A stretch of DNA of 64,000 nucleotides, taken from positions 1,984,001 through 2,048,000 of the forward strand of contig NZ_CP067396.1 in NCBI RefSeq assembly GCF_023617245.1. The letters run 5' to 3'. The position numbers and the translations under genes are program-made. The notes beneath the pieces are model-generated. The model saw only the letters and a list, made by a program, of their open reading frames with translations. It made no database searches and had not been told where the DNA came from. The stretch comes from Lysobacter enzymogenes. Lineage in GTDB: Bacteria > Pseudomonadota > Gammaproteobacteria > Xanthomonadales > Xanthomonadaceae. How positions within the stretch are numbered: the first letter of the stretch is position 1; each line of letters begins with the position of its first letter. Positions 32,649-41,633 of this stretch are shown here, piece after piece.

Positions 32649-34898
32649 ATGAAGATCCCCTCTGGAAAACGCCGTCACGCCGCGCTCGCCATCGGCATCG
32701 CGGTCGGTCTCGGCGCGCTGTGGTCGGGCCTGTCCTCGTCCTCGTCGTCGCCTGCGTCCGTCGCCGCGGCGGGCGCGCAGGCCGCGCATCCGGGCGCGAC
32801 GGGCGCCGCGCCGGCGCCGGCCGGGCGCATGCTGCCGGTCGCGCTGAACGCCTTCGCCCAGCCGCGCAACGACGCCCAGGCCAAGCTCGGCGGGCAGTTG
32901 CTGCAGGCCCTGCAGGCGGCCGAAGCCGCCGCCGCCGCGCCGGGCGCGTCGGCCGTCGCCGCCGGCGCCGGCGCCGTCCGCGCGGGCGGCAGCGCCGGCG
33001 CCGCCGCGCCGAGCGTGGCCGTGCAGATCGCCGCGCTGGTCCAGGCCGGCGTGCCGGCCAAGCTGCGCGAGGACAACCGCGTATCGGTCCACATCGACCT
33101 CGCCGCCACGCCCGAACAGATCGAACGTCCCGGCGTGCTCGCGCGCCTGGGCGGCGAACTGGCCGGCAGCCTGCAGCGCGCCGGCATCCGCGCGCAGCAG
33201 ATCGCCGGCTCCGCCGTGCTCGACGCGAGCGTGCCGCTGGACCGCATGGAGTGGGTCGCCGCACAGGCGCTGGTCGCGCGCGTGGATCTCAAGACCCTGC
33301 CGAACTTCGCCCAGGCGGCTCCCGCTCCGGTCGCCACCCAGGGCGCCGCCGCCAGCGAGGTGCAGCGCCTGCACGATCTGGGCCTGAACGGCGAGGGCAT
33401 CACCGTCGCGGTCATCGACGGCTTCGACGACACCGACGGCGAAGTCGCCGCGCTGCAGGCCGCGGGCGAATGGCCCGACGCCGATCGCCTGACCCTGCGC
33501 CGCGACGCCGCCGGCGGGTTCGGCGCCGACGATTCCAGCCACGGCAACGCCGTGCTCGAGATCGCCTACGACCTCGCCCCGCAGGCCAGCTTCATCGCCT
33601 ACGACACCAGCGACAACAACGACTGGGCCGCGGCCGTGCGCCACGCCGCCAACCTCGACGCGAACAACGTCGCCCAGGGCCGCCCGCGCGCGCAGGTCAT
33701 CACCGCCTCGCTCGGTTTCGAGAACGGCAGCATCGGCGACGGCAGCGGCCGCCTGGGCTTCCTCAAGGGCCTCTACGACGCGATCCGCGCCGCCCGCGCC
33801 AACGGCGTGGTGGTGCTCAACGCCGCCGGCAACGAAGCGCTCAAGCACTGGGGCGGCGCCAGCAACGTCGACGCCAACGGCTTCCAGCGCTGGAACGCGG
33901 CGGGAGAGACCTACAACCTGCTCAACAACGGCCAGTGCTTCCCGGTGGCCGGCAACTACAGCCTGTCGGCCTCGCTGTTCTGGAACGACTGGGCCGGCGG
34001 CGCCAACGCCGCCAACCTCACCGACCAGGACTACGGCCTGCACCTGTACCGCCGCGGCAACCCGAACGGGCAAGGCGTGGCGTCGTGGGTGCTGGTCGGC
34101 TCGGTCGACGCGCGCCAGAACGGCGGCGCCGGCCAGGAGCCGGTGGAGCGCTTCAACTACACCCCGCCGGCCAACCAGGCCACGCGCGAGTGCGGCAACC
34201 GCGGCGCGGTCTACGCGGTGCGGGTCAGCCGCAACACCGCCGGCGCCAACAACAACCTGCAGCTGTTCGCCAACTGGGGCATCGGCCGCTCGGTGCCCGA
34301 GCGCAGCCTGAGTTTCCCGGCCGATACCGCCGACGTACTGACCATCGCCGCGCTCAACGTCGGCGATTCGGCGCTGGAGAACTACAGCTCGCGCGGCCCG
34401 GCGCTGGCCGCCGGCGGCGCGCTGCCGGGCAACGGCGCGGACAACAACCCCAAGCCCAACGCCGCCAGCTTCGCCAACGTCGATACCGTGTCCTACGGGC
34501 CGGGGGAGTTCAACGGCACGTCCTCGGCGACGCCGCACGTGGCCGGCCTGGCCGCGCTGGTGCTGCAACGGCAGATCGAATTGGCGCAGGGCGACGCGCA
34601 GGACGGGCAAGATCCGCCGGACGTGCAGGACACCGCGGCCAAGCGCCTGGCGCTGGCCAACGCCACCCGCGACAGCCTGCAGCAGGTCGGCCGCACCGGC
34701 GGCAACGACCTCGGCGCGGTCGGCCACGACGGCAGCTACGGCTACGGGCGCGTGCGCTTCCACGCCAACTCGGACGCCTGCTTCACCGCCGCGGCGTACC
34801 GCGACAACGTGATCGACTTCCTGCAGGAACAACTGACCGCGCAGGAGCGGCAGATCCGCGTCGACCAGAACCAGGCGACCTGCGAGTCGCGCCAGTAA
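32649..34898 (+). CDS. Secreted S8 subtilase, divergent type
   Basis: 749 residues from ATG 32649. N-terminal signal-like segment (KRRHAALAIGIAVGLGALWS), a long Ala/Gly-rich propeptide region (about 30-240) and the S8 domain (about 245-650). Triad: D257 in VAVIDGFDDTDGEV, H298 in DSSHGNAVLEIAYDLAP and S625 in NGTSSATPHVAGLAAL; oxyanion Asn in LNAAGNEALKHWGG. The His motif is SHGNAV instead of HGTHVAG, and a region of about 150 residues is inserted before the Ser. No C-terminal PKD or P domain, unlike the subtilase at 9553. A hairpin and terminator follow. Confidence 0.9.
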   Translation: MKIPSGKRRHAALAIGIAVGLGALWSGLSSSSSSPASVAAAGAQAAHPGATGAAPAPAGRMLPVALNAFAQPRNDAQAKLGGQLLQALQAAEAAAAAPGASAVAAGAGAVRAGGSAGAAAPSVAVQIAALVQAGVPAKLREDNRVSVHIDLAATPEQIERPGVLARLGGELAGSLQRAGIRAQQIAGSAVLDASVPLDRMEWVAAQALVARVDLKTLPNFAQAAPAPVATQGAAASEVQRLHDLGLNGEGITVAVIDGFDDTDGEVAALQAAGEWPDADRLTLRRDAAGGFGADDSSHGNAVLEIAYDLAPQASFIAYDTSDNNDWAAAVRHAANLDANNVAQGRPRAQVITASLGFENGSIGDGSGRLGFLKGLYDAIRAARANGVVVLNAAGNEALKHWGGASNVDANGFQRWNAAGETYNLLNNGQCFPVAGNYSLSASLFWNDWAGGANAANLTDQDYGLHLYRRGNPNGQGVASWVLVGSVDARQNGGAGQEPVERFNYTPPANQATRECGNRGAVYAVRVSRNTAGANNNLQLFANWGIGRSVPERSLSFPADTADVLTIAALNVGDSALENYSSRGPALAAGGALPGNGADNNPKPNAASFANVDTVSYGPGEFNGTSSATPHVAGLAALVLQRQIELAQGDAQDGQDPPDVQDTAAKRLALANATRDSLQQVGRTGGNDLGAVGHDGSYGYGRVRFHANSDACFTAAAYRDNVIDFLQEQLTAQERQIRVDQNQATCESRQ

Positions 34899-34951
34899 GC
34901 CGACGCGCGCGCCCGGCCGTTGCGGCCGGGCGCGCGCCCAAGTGTCGGACG

Positions 34952-34984
34952 CGGCGGGAGCCTGGTGAGGCTCCCGCCGTTTTT
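34952..34984 (+). terminator. Intrinsic terminator between subtilase and BCCT gene
   Basis: Perfect 11-bp stem CGGCGGGAGCC-TGGTGA-GGCTCCCGCCG followed by TTTTTC. It ends the subtilase transcript; the convergent BCCT gene stops at 34984, so the T-run touches its stop codon. A second GC hairpin (CGGCCGTTGCGGCCG centre) lies just upstream near 34907-34937. Confidence 0.9.
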
Positions 34985-36588
34985 CATGCGGCGGCGTCGG
35001 CCGATGCGGGCCCGCGCGGCGCTTGCTGGGGCTGGGGGGGCTGCGCCGAGGCGTCGGCGCCGGCGTCCTCGCGCTGCAGCCAGCGCTGCATCGCATGGCG
35101 GAAGCGCGCCGCCTGCCGCTGCTGGCGCACGTATTCCTGATCCAGCGCGCGATACAGCGACCACATGATCAGCGCCAGCAACAGCGCGAACGGCAGCGCG
35201 GCGACGGTGATCGCGCCTTGCAGCGCATCCAACCCGCCGGCCAGCAGCAAGGTCACCGCGATCAGCGCCTGGATCGCGCCCCACACCGCGCGCCGCCACA
35301 GCGGCGGGTCTTCGCGTTCGTCGCTGGACATGCTCGCCAGCACCAGGGTGGCCGAGTCGGCCGAGGTGACGAAGAAGATCATCAGCAGCGCGATCGCCGC
35401 CACCGCCAGCAGGTGCGCACCCGGCAGCTGGTCGAGCAGCGAGAACAGCACCTGCTCGTAGCCCTGCGCCAGCGCGCCGCCGAGGTCGGCGCCGGCGAAC
35501 ATCTGCGCCCACAGCGCGGTGCCGCCGAAGGTGGCGAACCACACGAAGCTCATCAGCGACGGCACCAGCACCACCCCGAACACGAATTCGCGGATGCGCC
35601 GGCCGCGCGAGATGCGGGCGATGAAGCTGCCCACGAACGGCGCCCAGGCGATCCACCAGGCCCAGTAGAAGATCGTCCATTCGCCGACCCACGGGTCGCG
35701 CGAGAACGGCGCCATGCGCAGGCTCATGTTCGGCAGTTGGTTGATGTAGCTGCCGAGCGTGGTGGTGAAGGTCTCGAACACGAACGCGGTCGGCCCGGCC
35801 ACCAGCACGAAGGCCAGCAGCAGCGCGGCCAGGGCGAGGTTGAGGTTGCTCAGCCATTTGATGCCGCGGTGCAGGCCGGTGAGGGTCGAGGCCATGTACA
35901 GCACGAACGCCACCGCGACCACGCACAGCTGCAGCGCCGGCGTCGCCTGCAGGCCGAACACGCGCGCGAGGCCGGCGCTGATCTGGATGGTGCCGAAGCC
36001 CAGCGTGGTGGCCACGCCGATCGCGGTGGCGACCACCGCGGCGACATCGACCAGCTTGCCGGGCCAGCGCCGGTGCCAGCGCCCGATCAGCGGTTGCAGC
36101 AGATCGCTGATCTGGCCGCGGCCGTTGCGGTTGAACTGGAACCAGGCCATCGCCAGCCCGACCAGGGCGTAGATCGCCCACGGGTGCAGGCCCCAGTGGA
36201 AGAACACGTAGCGCATCGACGCGCGCGCGGCCTGCATGCTGTCCGGCGTCAGCCCCTCGGGCGGGTGCTGGAAGTGCGAGATCGGTTCGGCCGCGCCCCA
36301 AAACACCAGGCCGATGCCCATGCCGGCGGCGAACAGCATCGACAGCCAACTGGTGCGCGAAAACTCGGGTTCGGCGTCGTCGCCGCCGATGCGCAGGTCG
36401 GCGAAGCGGCCGAGCGAGAGATACAGCAGGAACAGCAGCGCGGCGAACACCACGATCAGGTACAGCCAGCCGGCCTTGGCCACGGTGAGGGCCAGCGCGA
36501 ATTGCGCGGCGGCGTTGAATTCCTGCGGGATCAGCGCGCCGGCGGCGACCAGGGCGGCGAGCAGGACGATGGACAATCGGAAAACCAA
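34984..36588 (-). CDS. BCCT-family betaine/choline/carnitine transporter
   Basis: About 534 residues with twelve hydrophobic segments. The BCCT signature is present (WTIFYWAWWIAWAPFVGSFI, then ARISRGRRIREF), as are GMGIGLVFWGAAEPISHF and FVTSADSATLVLASM. Betaine transporters of this family protect from osmotic stress. No ATG lies close to the conserved start; TTG at 36588 (MVFRLSIVLLAALVAAGALI) has a fitting ribosome site (GGAGAGAG). The longer frame upstream to 36861 is Arg-rich and unlike the family. The C-terminus is a short Gln/Ala-rich tail. Confidence 0.9.
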   Translation of the reverse strand: MVFRLSIVLLAALVAAGALIPQEFNAAAQFALALTVAKAGWLYLIVVFAALLFLLYLSLGRFADLRIGGDDAEPEFSRTSWLSMLFAAGMGIGLVFWGAAEPISHFQHPPEGLTPDSMQAARASMRYVFFHWGLHPWAIYALVGLAMAWFQFNRNGRGQISDLLQPLIGRWHRRWPGKLVDVAAVVATAIGVATTLGFGTIQISAGLARVFGLQATPALQLCVVAVAFVLYMASTLTGLHRGIKWLSNLNLALAALLLAFVLVAGPTAFVFETFTTTLGSYINQLPNMSLRMAPFSRDPWVGEWTIFYWAWWIAWAPFVGSFIARISRGRRIREFVFGVVLVPSLMSFVWFATFGGTALWAQMFAGADLGGALAQGYEQVLFSLLDQLPGAHLLAVAAIALLMIFFVTSADSATLVLASMSSDEREDPPLWRRAVWGAIQALIAVTLLLAGGLDALQGAITVAALPFALLLALIMWSLYRALDQEYVRQQRQAARFRHAMQRWLQREDAGADASAQPPQPQQAPRGPASADAAA

Positions 36589-37034
36589 AGGGCTCTCTCC
36601 ATGCGGGCGCGCGAATTTTTCGCGCGCAGGGCGCCGCTGCGCGGAACGCGCGAGAGCGGACGGACACGGCCCGGACGCCCGCGAGCGCGGGCGCAGCCGA
36701 CTGAGGCAGCGGCGATGAGGGACCGACGGAGGCGCTCCGCGTCGCGAGCCATGGCCGCGGCGGTGGCGGCGCAAGCGGACGCGAGGGTCCGGTGCGAGAT
36801 GCGGAGCCCGGCGATTGTAGCAAACGCTGGGTTTTCGGCCTTCACGCGGCCAAGACCACATCGTGCCGCAAGGCCTTTGAGCTTCGGTGGGAGGGCCTTC
36901 AGGCCCAATGCTTTCGTTTCAGCTCACTTCGATCCGACACAAAGGCATCGGGCCTGAAGGCCCTCCCACAGCAGGCTTGGCGCTGCGCCGTAAGGCTTTG
37001 CCGCCCGTTCTCGTCGATGTCTCGGCTCGTGCGT
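36589..37034. other. 446-bp gap with a family A palindrome
   Basis: Upstream region of the BCCT gene and downstream of ltrA, both on the minus strand. It contains the complete family A palindrome at 36887-36969. The rest (36601-36886) is GC-rich with no credible gene or clear promoter. Confidence 0.6.
36887..36969. repeat. Family A intergenic palindrome (two facing copies)
   Basis: Left copy GTGGGAGGGCCTTCAGGCCC at 36887 and inverted copy ending CCTCCCAC at 36969; the left copy has AATGC where others have GATGC. The centre includes TTCGATCCGACACAAAGGC, related to the centres of other copies. Confidence 0.85.
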
Positions 37035-38225
37035 TCAGTGCGCCGGCGCGGCATTGCCGCGCCGCAGCGCCGCGGTCTCCCAGCCGGCGACGACGACGAA
37101 CACCGTCGTGGTCGCCGCGCCGAGCGCCAGCGCCGACAGATGCAGCGGGCCGGCGGCGAACCACAGCGCGAGCAGCATCGCCAGCCCGGCCAGGTGCGAC
37201 AGCGGCGGGAACTTGCGGGTGTTGGTGACCCACTTGAACAACGCGCAGCCCAGCAGGTACAGCGCCGGACCGCCGACGATGGCGGCGACGCCAGCGGCAT
37301 CGGCGTGGCCCGGATGCACCAGCACCAGTTCGTCGGCGACCGCGCAGACGATGATGCCGCCGACGATCAGCAAATGCAGGTAGGTATAGGCCAGCCGCGC
37401 CTGACGCGCCGCGTCGCCGCCGTGGACCATGCGGTGTTCGCCGCGCGCCGCGCCGCTGTCGAAGTAGATCCACCACATCGCCACGCTGCCGAGGAACGCG
37501 CTCACGAACGCCGCCAGCGTGGTCGGGTTCCAGTCGAGCTTGGCGTAGGTGGCGCCGGTGATCAGGATCGATTCGCCCAGCGCGATGATCACGAACAGGC
37601 CGCAGCGCTCGGACAGGTGGCCGCCTTCGATGTCCCAGTCGGTCAGCGACGAACGGCCCAGGCCGGGCACGCGGAAGAACGAGATCGGGCCGAGGTATTC
37701 GATCGCGACCGCGGCCAGCCACCACCACAGCCGCGCCTCGGGTTCGGCCAGCCCGCCGAGCAGCCAGAACACCGCCGACACGCACAGCCACACCAGGATG
37801 CGGACGAAGTTGCGGAAATTGCCGGGACTGCGGCCGCCGCGCAGCGCCCACAGCATGAACGCCGTGCGCCCGACCTGCATCGCGGCGAAGGTCGCGCCGT
37901 AGGCCAGTCCGCGCTCGGCGAAGGCGTGCGGCAGCGACGAGGACAGCAACAGGCCGCCGAGCATCAGCGCGAAGATCATCAGCCGCACCGGAACCTTTTC
38001 CGGGTCGAGCCAGTTGGTGACCCAGGAGGTGTAGATCCACAGCCACCACACGCCCAGGAACAGCAGCCCGGTGCGCAGCGCGCCGGCGAGGTCGAGGTGT
38101 TCGAGCAGGGTGTGCGAGAGCTGGGTGACGGCGAACACGAACACCAGGTCGAAGAACAGTTCGGCGAAGCCGACCTTGGCGTGACCTTCGCGCAGGCGCA
38201 GCAGGCTGGGGCGGGATGGGGTCAT
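37035..38225 (-). CDS. ltrA: Low-temperature requirement protein A (LtrA) family
   Basis: 396 residues, about ten hydrophobic spans. It has the family opening KVGFAELFFDLVFVFAVTQL and the conserved FFRVPGLGRSSLTDWDIEGG, HLSERCGLFVIIALGESILI and MWWIYFDSGAARGEHR. LtrA was named for growth at low temperature in Listeria; the molecular function is unknown. It is transcribed alone, with family A repeats on both sides. Confidence 0.92.
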   Translation of the reverse strand: MTPSRPSLLRLREGHAKVGFAELFFDLVFVFAVTQLSHTLLEHLDLAGALRTGLLFLGVWWLWIYTSWVTNWLDPEKVPVRLMIFALMLGGLLLSSSLPHAFAERGLAYGATFAAMQVGRTAFMLWALRGGRSPGNFRNFVRILVWLCVSAVFWLLGGLAEPEARLWWWLAAVAIEYLGPISFFRVPGLGRSSLTDWDIEGGHLSERCGLFVIIALGESILITGATYAKLDWNPTTLAAFVSAFLGSVAMWWIYFDSGAARGEHRMVHGGDAARQARLAYTYLHLLIVGGIIVCAVADELVLVHPGHADAAGVAAIVGGPALYLLGCALFKWVTNTRKFPPLSHLAGLAMLLALWFAAGPLHLSALALGAATTTVFVVVAGWETAALRRGNAAPAH

Positions 38226-38310
38226 GAGCGGAGGGGCCGGGGCGGGAGCGGAAACAGACTAGCGCGAAGGCTCGCGCAGGCGGCGTGCAGGCCGCAGAGG
38301 GTGGGTATCC

Positions 38311-38459
38311 ACGAGAGGGCCTTCAGGCCCGACGCGCGCTGCAGTGGGAGGGCCTCCAGGCCCGATGCGCGTCGTGGTGGGAGGGCCTTCAGGCCCGATG
38401 CCTTTCGCTCCGGTCGCGGCGATCCGGGACAAATGCATCGGGCCTGAGGGCACTCCCAC
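38311..38459. repeat. Cluster of four family A copies
   Basis: Three copies in one direction (38313-38335 partial; 38344-38368 with GGGCCTCCAGGCCC; 38377-38401) and one inverted copy (38435-38459). The last two enclose the shared centre CGGTCGCGGCGATCCG. It lies between ltrA and a small membrane protein gene. Confidence 0.85.
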
Positions 38460-38474
38460 CGCAGCCAGTCGCCT

Positions 38475-38747
38475 TCAGCTCTTGGCCAGCCGCCACCACA
38501 GCAACGCGGCGACCGCGGCCGGCACGGCGTACACGCCGAGGAAGATCGGGAACTCCTCGGCCACGGTGTAGCCGGCGCGGGCGACGCCGATGTACAGGTT
38601 GATCCCCGCGCCGAGCAGCCACAGCGGCAAGAACGCCTTGATCGCAAGGATCAGCGGCGCCGCGCCTACGCCGCCGAAACCGCGGCCGGCGAGCAGGCAC
38701 ACGGCGAGCAGGACGAAGCCGCCGAGGATGACGAGGACGGTGTGCAT
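38475..38747 (-). CDS. Small inner-membrane protein
   Basis: 90 residues with three hydrophobic spans: MHTVLVILGGFVLLAVCLLA, AIKAFLPLWLLGAGINLYIG and VYAVPAAVAALLWWRL. ATG 38747 has AGGGGA 7 nt upstream; longer versions run into a 15-bp tandem repeat. The sequence resembles small uncharacterised membrane proteins of Xanthomonadaceae, but I cannot name a family. Confidence 0.7.
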   Translation of the reverse strand: MHTVLVILGGFVLLAVCLLAGRGFGGVGAAPLILAIKAFLPLWLLGAGINLYIGVARAGYTVAEEFPIFLGVYAVPAAVAALLWWRLAKS

Positions 38748-38762
38748 GCGGGTTCCCCTGGT

Positions 38763-38822
38763 TTCGATGGCGATGCGTTCGACAACGATGTGTTCGACAG
38801 CGATGCGTTCGGTGGCGGTGCG
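38763..38822. repeat. 15-bp tandem repeat, four units
   Basis: Units at 38763, 38778, 38793 and 38808: TTCGATGGCGATGCG, TTCGACAACGATGTG, TTCGACAGCGATGCG, TTCGGTGGCGGTGCG. They lie just upstream of the start of the small membrane protein gene. Confidence 0.8.
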
Positions 38823-39004
38823 GCCGCGGCGGCGCGAACGTGCGGCCATCTTTCGGCCCCGCGCGTGCAAGCCGCGTGCAGATCATCATGCAGATCGGCG
38901 TGCGTCGTCGTTGCCCGCCGCGGTCGTTTCACGCACGACGGCGGCGGGGCGTTCGCCCCGCCGCCGTCGCATCCGCACAGACGCGCCGGACGCGTCATGC
39001 ACCC

Positions 39005-39778
39005 TCAGCGCGTGGTGTACCCACCGTTGGCGAAGATCGTCTGCCCGGTGATCCACCAGCCGTCGGTGACCAGGAATTTCACCAGCGGGGCGATGTCCTG
39101 GATCTCGGTCAGACCGCTCTTGGTGCGGTTGCTCAGCGCCGCGGCGGTGGCGTGGTAGGCGGCCGATTCCTTGGACTCGGCCGGATAGAAGAACGGCGTA
39201 TCCATCGGCCCCGGGCCGACCGCGTTGACCGAGATGCCGCGCTCGCCGAACTCCTTCGACGCGGCGCGGGTGAAGTGCTCGATCGGCGCCTTGCTGCCCG
39301 GATACACCGCGTAGAACGGCGTGTACGCGGCCAGCAGCGAGCTGACGATGGTGCAGATGTTGCCGTCGTCGGCGAGCTTCTTGCCGGCTTCCTGGATGAA
39401 GAAGAACGCGGCCTTGGAATTGACCGCGAACATGGTGTCGTACTCGGCCTCGGTCACTTCCACCAGCGGCTTCTTGATCACCATGCCGGTGGTGTTGATG
39501 GCGATGTCGAGCTTGCCGAACTGCGCCTTGGCCGCGTCGAACAGCTTGGCCACTTCGGCCGGACGGGTCAGATCGCCCTGGTGGGCGAAGGCGTCGGCGC
39601 CGGCGGCCTTGACCGCGGCCACGGTCTCTTCGGCCGCGGCGCGGGTGGCGTCGGAGTTGTAGTGCACGGCGATGCCGGCGGCGCCGGCCTGGGCGAGCTC
39701 GCGCGAGATCAGGCCGCCGAGGTTCTTGGCGCCTCCGCCGATGACGACGTGCTTGCCGGTGAGGGAACGGTCGGGCAT
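39005..39778 (-). CDS. Short-chain dehydrogenase/reductase
   Basis: 257 residues from ATG 39778 (MPDRSLTGKHVVIGGGAKNL). Rossmann nucleotide motif in the form GGGAKNLGG, NAG-equivalent INTTGM, Ser in IVSSLLAAYTPFYAVYPGSK (the YxxxK pair is Tyr-PGS-Lys) and GISVNAVGPGPMDTPFF. This is a classical SDR, probably NADP-dependent; the substrate is unknown. It is 35 nt downstream of the SnoaL-like gene and probably in one operon with it, divergent from an AraC regulator. Confidence 0.92.
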   Translation of the reverse strand: MPDRSLTGKHVVIGGGAKNLGGLISRELAQAGAAGIAVHYNSDATRAAAEETVAAVKAAGADAFAHQGDLTRPAEVAKLFDAAKAQFGKLDIAINTTGMVIKKPLVEVTEAEYDTMFAVNSKAAFFFIQEAGKKLADDGNICTIVSSLLAAYTPFYAVYPGSKAPIEHFTRAASKEFGERGISVNAVGPGPMDTPFFYPAESKESAAYHATAAALSNRTKSGLTEIQDIAPLVKFLVTDGWWITGQTIFANGGYTTR

Positions 39779-39813
39779 GGAAATCTCCTTGGGGGTGAGG
39801 GACGGACGGGCAA

Positions 39814-40302
39814 TCAGTGGCCGACGATGCGCATCTCGCGGATGCGCGCGCCGTCCACGGTGAACACGAAGCGGCTGTCGCCGCTGTAGAAATCGCTGCG
39901 CCAGCCGGCGTCGACGACGATGCGCCCGCCGTCGCGGCCGACCCGGGTCGGAGTCAGCCGGCCGCGCGCGCCGACGAATTCGCGCGCGCTCCACTGCGCG
40001 ATCGCCGCGGCGCCGACATAGCGCGTGCCCCAGTCGTCGACCACGCCGTCGCGGCCGAAGAAGGCCAGTGCGGCGGCGGCGTCGCCGCGATTGACCGCGG
40101 CGACGAACTCGGCGACGGGCGAGGGCAGGGCGGGGGCGGACATGGCGGCGGGTTCCTGGGCGAAGGCGCTGGCCGGGACGACGGCCAGGGCGGCTGCGAG
40201 CGCCAGCGCCGCGGCGAAGACGCGGGCGCCGCACCGGACGGGTGGACGGGGGCAGGCGGGGCCAACGGAGCCGTGCATCGGAAACACACCGCCTTGACGC
40301 AT
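39814..40302 (-). CDS. Exported SnoaL/NTF2-like protein
   Basis: 162 residues from ATG 40302; ATG 40278 gives 154 residues. An N-terminal signal peptide (ARVFAAALALAAALAVVPAS, then AFAQ) is followed by an NTF2-like domain of about 110 residues: PVAEFVAAVNRGDAAAALAFF, DGVVDDWGTRYVGAAAIAQW and FVFTVDGARIREMRIVGH. Such domains act as small hydrolases or isomerases or as binding proteins; export makes the last more likely. It is the first gene of the SDR operon. Confidence 0.8.
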   Translation of the reverse strand: MRQGGVFPMHGSVGPACPRPPVRCGARVFAAALALAAALAVVPASAFAQEPAAMSAPALPSPVAEFVAAVNRGDAAAALAFFGRDGVVDDWGTRYVGAAAIAQWSAREFVGARGRLTPTRVGRDGGRIVVDAGWRSDFYSGDSRFVFTVDGARIREMRIVGH

Positions 40303-40316
40303 TTGTGAGCGGAGTC

Positions 40317-41303
40317 ATGTTTACATCGGCCAAGGTCCGCTGCGCTTTCAACATGTCCGACGCACTGTCAATTTCTCCGCGTGCCGGCGAAGCCGAGCGC
40401 ACCGGCCTGGACGGCGCCGCGGCGCTGGGCGAAGCGGCCGCGCGCGGCTGGGCGCGGCAGCGCCGGGTCGAGCGCCGGCACGAGCTCGAACTCGGCCCCG
40501 GCCTGCAGTTCGCGTTCGCCACCGAGAACATCGCCGAGCCCACCCAGTGGAGCCTGGAGCACGCGCGCCACACCCTCATCGTCCACCTCGACGGCCCGAT
40601 GCGCCGGCTCGAGACCCGCATCGACGGCGCCGGCCGCCTGCGCGCGGCGCCGGCCGCGGGCGACTGGTGGCTGATCCCGGCCGGCCGTCGCTATCTCGGC
40701 CGCGCGCTCGGCGGCGAGATCGCCTACGCCGAGCTCAACATCGACCCGGCCGGCTTCGCCGCGCTCGCGCCCGGCCTGGGCGAGAACGCCGGGCTGGCCG
40801 CGCGGATGAAGCACCGCGATCCGTTCGTGCACGGCATCGCCGCGCGCCTGGCCCAGCTCAGCGAAGCCGGCGACGACCTTGCCGCGATGCTGCGCGAATC
40901 GCTGGGCCAGGCGCTGTGCCTGCACCTGTTGCGCGAACACGGCGCCGGCGCGGCCGCGCGCGCCGCGCCGGCGCCGGTGCGCCTGGCCGAGCCGGCGCGG
41001 CGGCGGATCGAGGACCACATCCAGGCCCACCTAGACCGGCGCATCACCCTGGACGAACTGGCCGGACTCGGCGGCCTGAGCACCCACCAGCTGCTGATCG
41101 CGTTCCGCCACGCCTTCGGCCTGACCCCGATCCAGTACGTGCTGGCGCAGCGCCTGCGCCGGGTGTGCCTGCGCCTGCGCGGCAGCGCCGACGACATCGC
41201 CACCATCGCGGTGGAGAACGGGTTTTCCAGCCACAGCCATCTGTCGGCGGTGTTCAGGAAGCGCTATGGGCTGACGCCGAACGAGTTTCGCCGGCAGGGG
41301 TGA
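40317..41303 (+). CDS. AraC-family transcriptional regulator
   Basis: About 328 residues if ATG 40317 is used (GGAG 5 nt upstream); ATG 40353 is an alternative. The N-terminal about 200 residues form a cupin-like ligand domain (HELELGPGLQFAFATENIAE, WWLIPAGRRYLG). The C-terminal about 100 residues are the AraC/XylS double helix-turn-helix: RITLDELAGLGGLSTHQLLI, FGLTPIQYVLAQRLRRV, IATIAVENGFSSHSHLSAVF, RKRYGLTPNEFRRQG. It is divergent from the SnoaL/SDR operon with a short shared promoter region, so it probably controls that operon. Confidence 0.9.
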   Translation: MFTSAKVRCAFNMSDALSISPRAGEAERTGLDGAAALGEAAARGWARQRRVERRHELELGPGLQFAFATENIAEPTQWSLEHARHTLIVHLDGPMRRLETRIDGAGRLRAAPAAGDWWLIPAGRRYLGRALGGEIAYAELNIDPAGFAALAPGLGENAGLAARMKHRDPFVHGIAARLAQLSEAGDDLAAMLRESLGQALCLHLLREHGAGAAARAAPAPVRLAEPARRRIEDHIQAHLDRRITLDELAGLGGLSTHQLLIAFRHAFGLTPIQYVLAQRLRRVCLRLRGSADDIATIAVENGFSSHSHLSAVFRKRYGLTPNEFRRQG

Positions 41304-41396
41304 GGCAATGTCCGGGGCGGATCGCCGCGGGCGGATCGGAAGGCGTCGGGACTGAAGTCCCTCCCACAGGAGCCGGGCACTCCGGGTTGCTTGTGC

Positions 41397-41481
41397 CGTC
41401 ATCCCCGCGAAGGCGGGGATCCAGAGACTCCACAGTGCTGCCGCGATCGGGCCCTGGATCCTCGCCTGCGCGGGGATGACG
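41397..41481. repeat. Palindromic repeat CGTCATCCCCGCG...CGCGGGGATGACG
   Basis: Perfect 13-bp arms at 41397-41409 and 41469-41481, with an inner CGAAGGCGGGGATCCAG / CTGGATCCTCGCC pairing. This is a repeat type seen widely in intergenic DNA of Xanthomonadaceae and other proteobacteria. Confidence 0.85.
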
Positions 41482-41528
41482 GGCTTGAGGGGGGCGATGC
41501 CCCACCGGGCCTTCGGCTCTTGGGGGCG

Positions 41529-41633
41529 GGACTTAGGTTCTGGAGCCGCGGCTTTTGTGGGAGGGACTTAGGTTCTGGAGCCGCGACTTTTGTGGGAGGA
41601 ACTTAGGTCCTGGAGCCGCGACTTTTGTGGGAG
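41529..41633. repeat. Three 35-bp direct tandem repeats
   Basis: Units at 41529, 41564 and 41599, each GGACTTAGGTTCTGGAGCCG followed by CGACTTTTGTGGGAG, with one to three differences. The last unit runs straight into a family A copy through the shared GTGGGAG. Confidence 0.9.

Noticed and set aside
36531..36908. Small minus-strand gene beginning MERALWF upstream of the BCCT transporter
   Set aside because: It overlaps the BCCT start in another frame, is Arg/Ser-rich with no domain, and shares the ribosome site better used by the TTG start.
40293..40330. Sigma-70 promoter TTGACG with a -10 at 40316
   Set aside because: The hexamer at the right spacing (ATGTTT) is a poor -10 and overlaps the likely start codon of the AraC gene.
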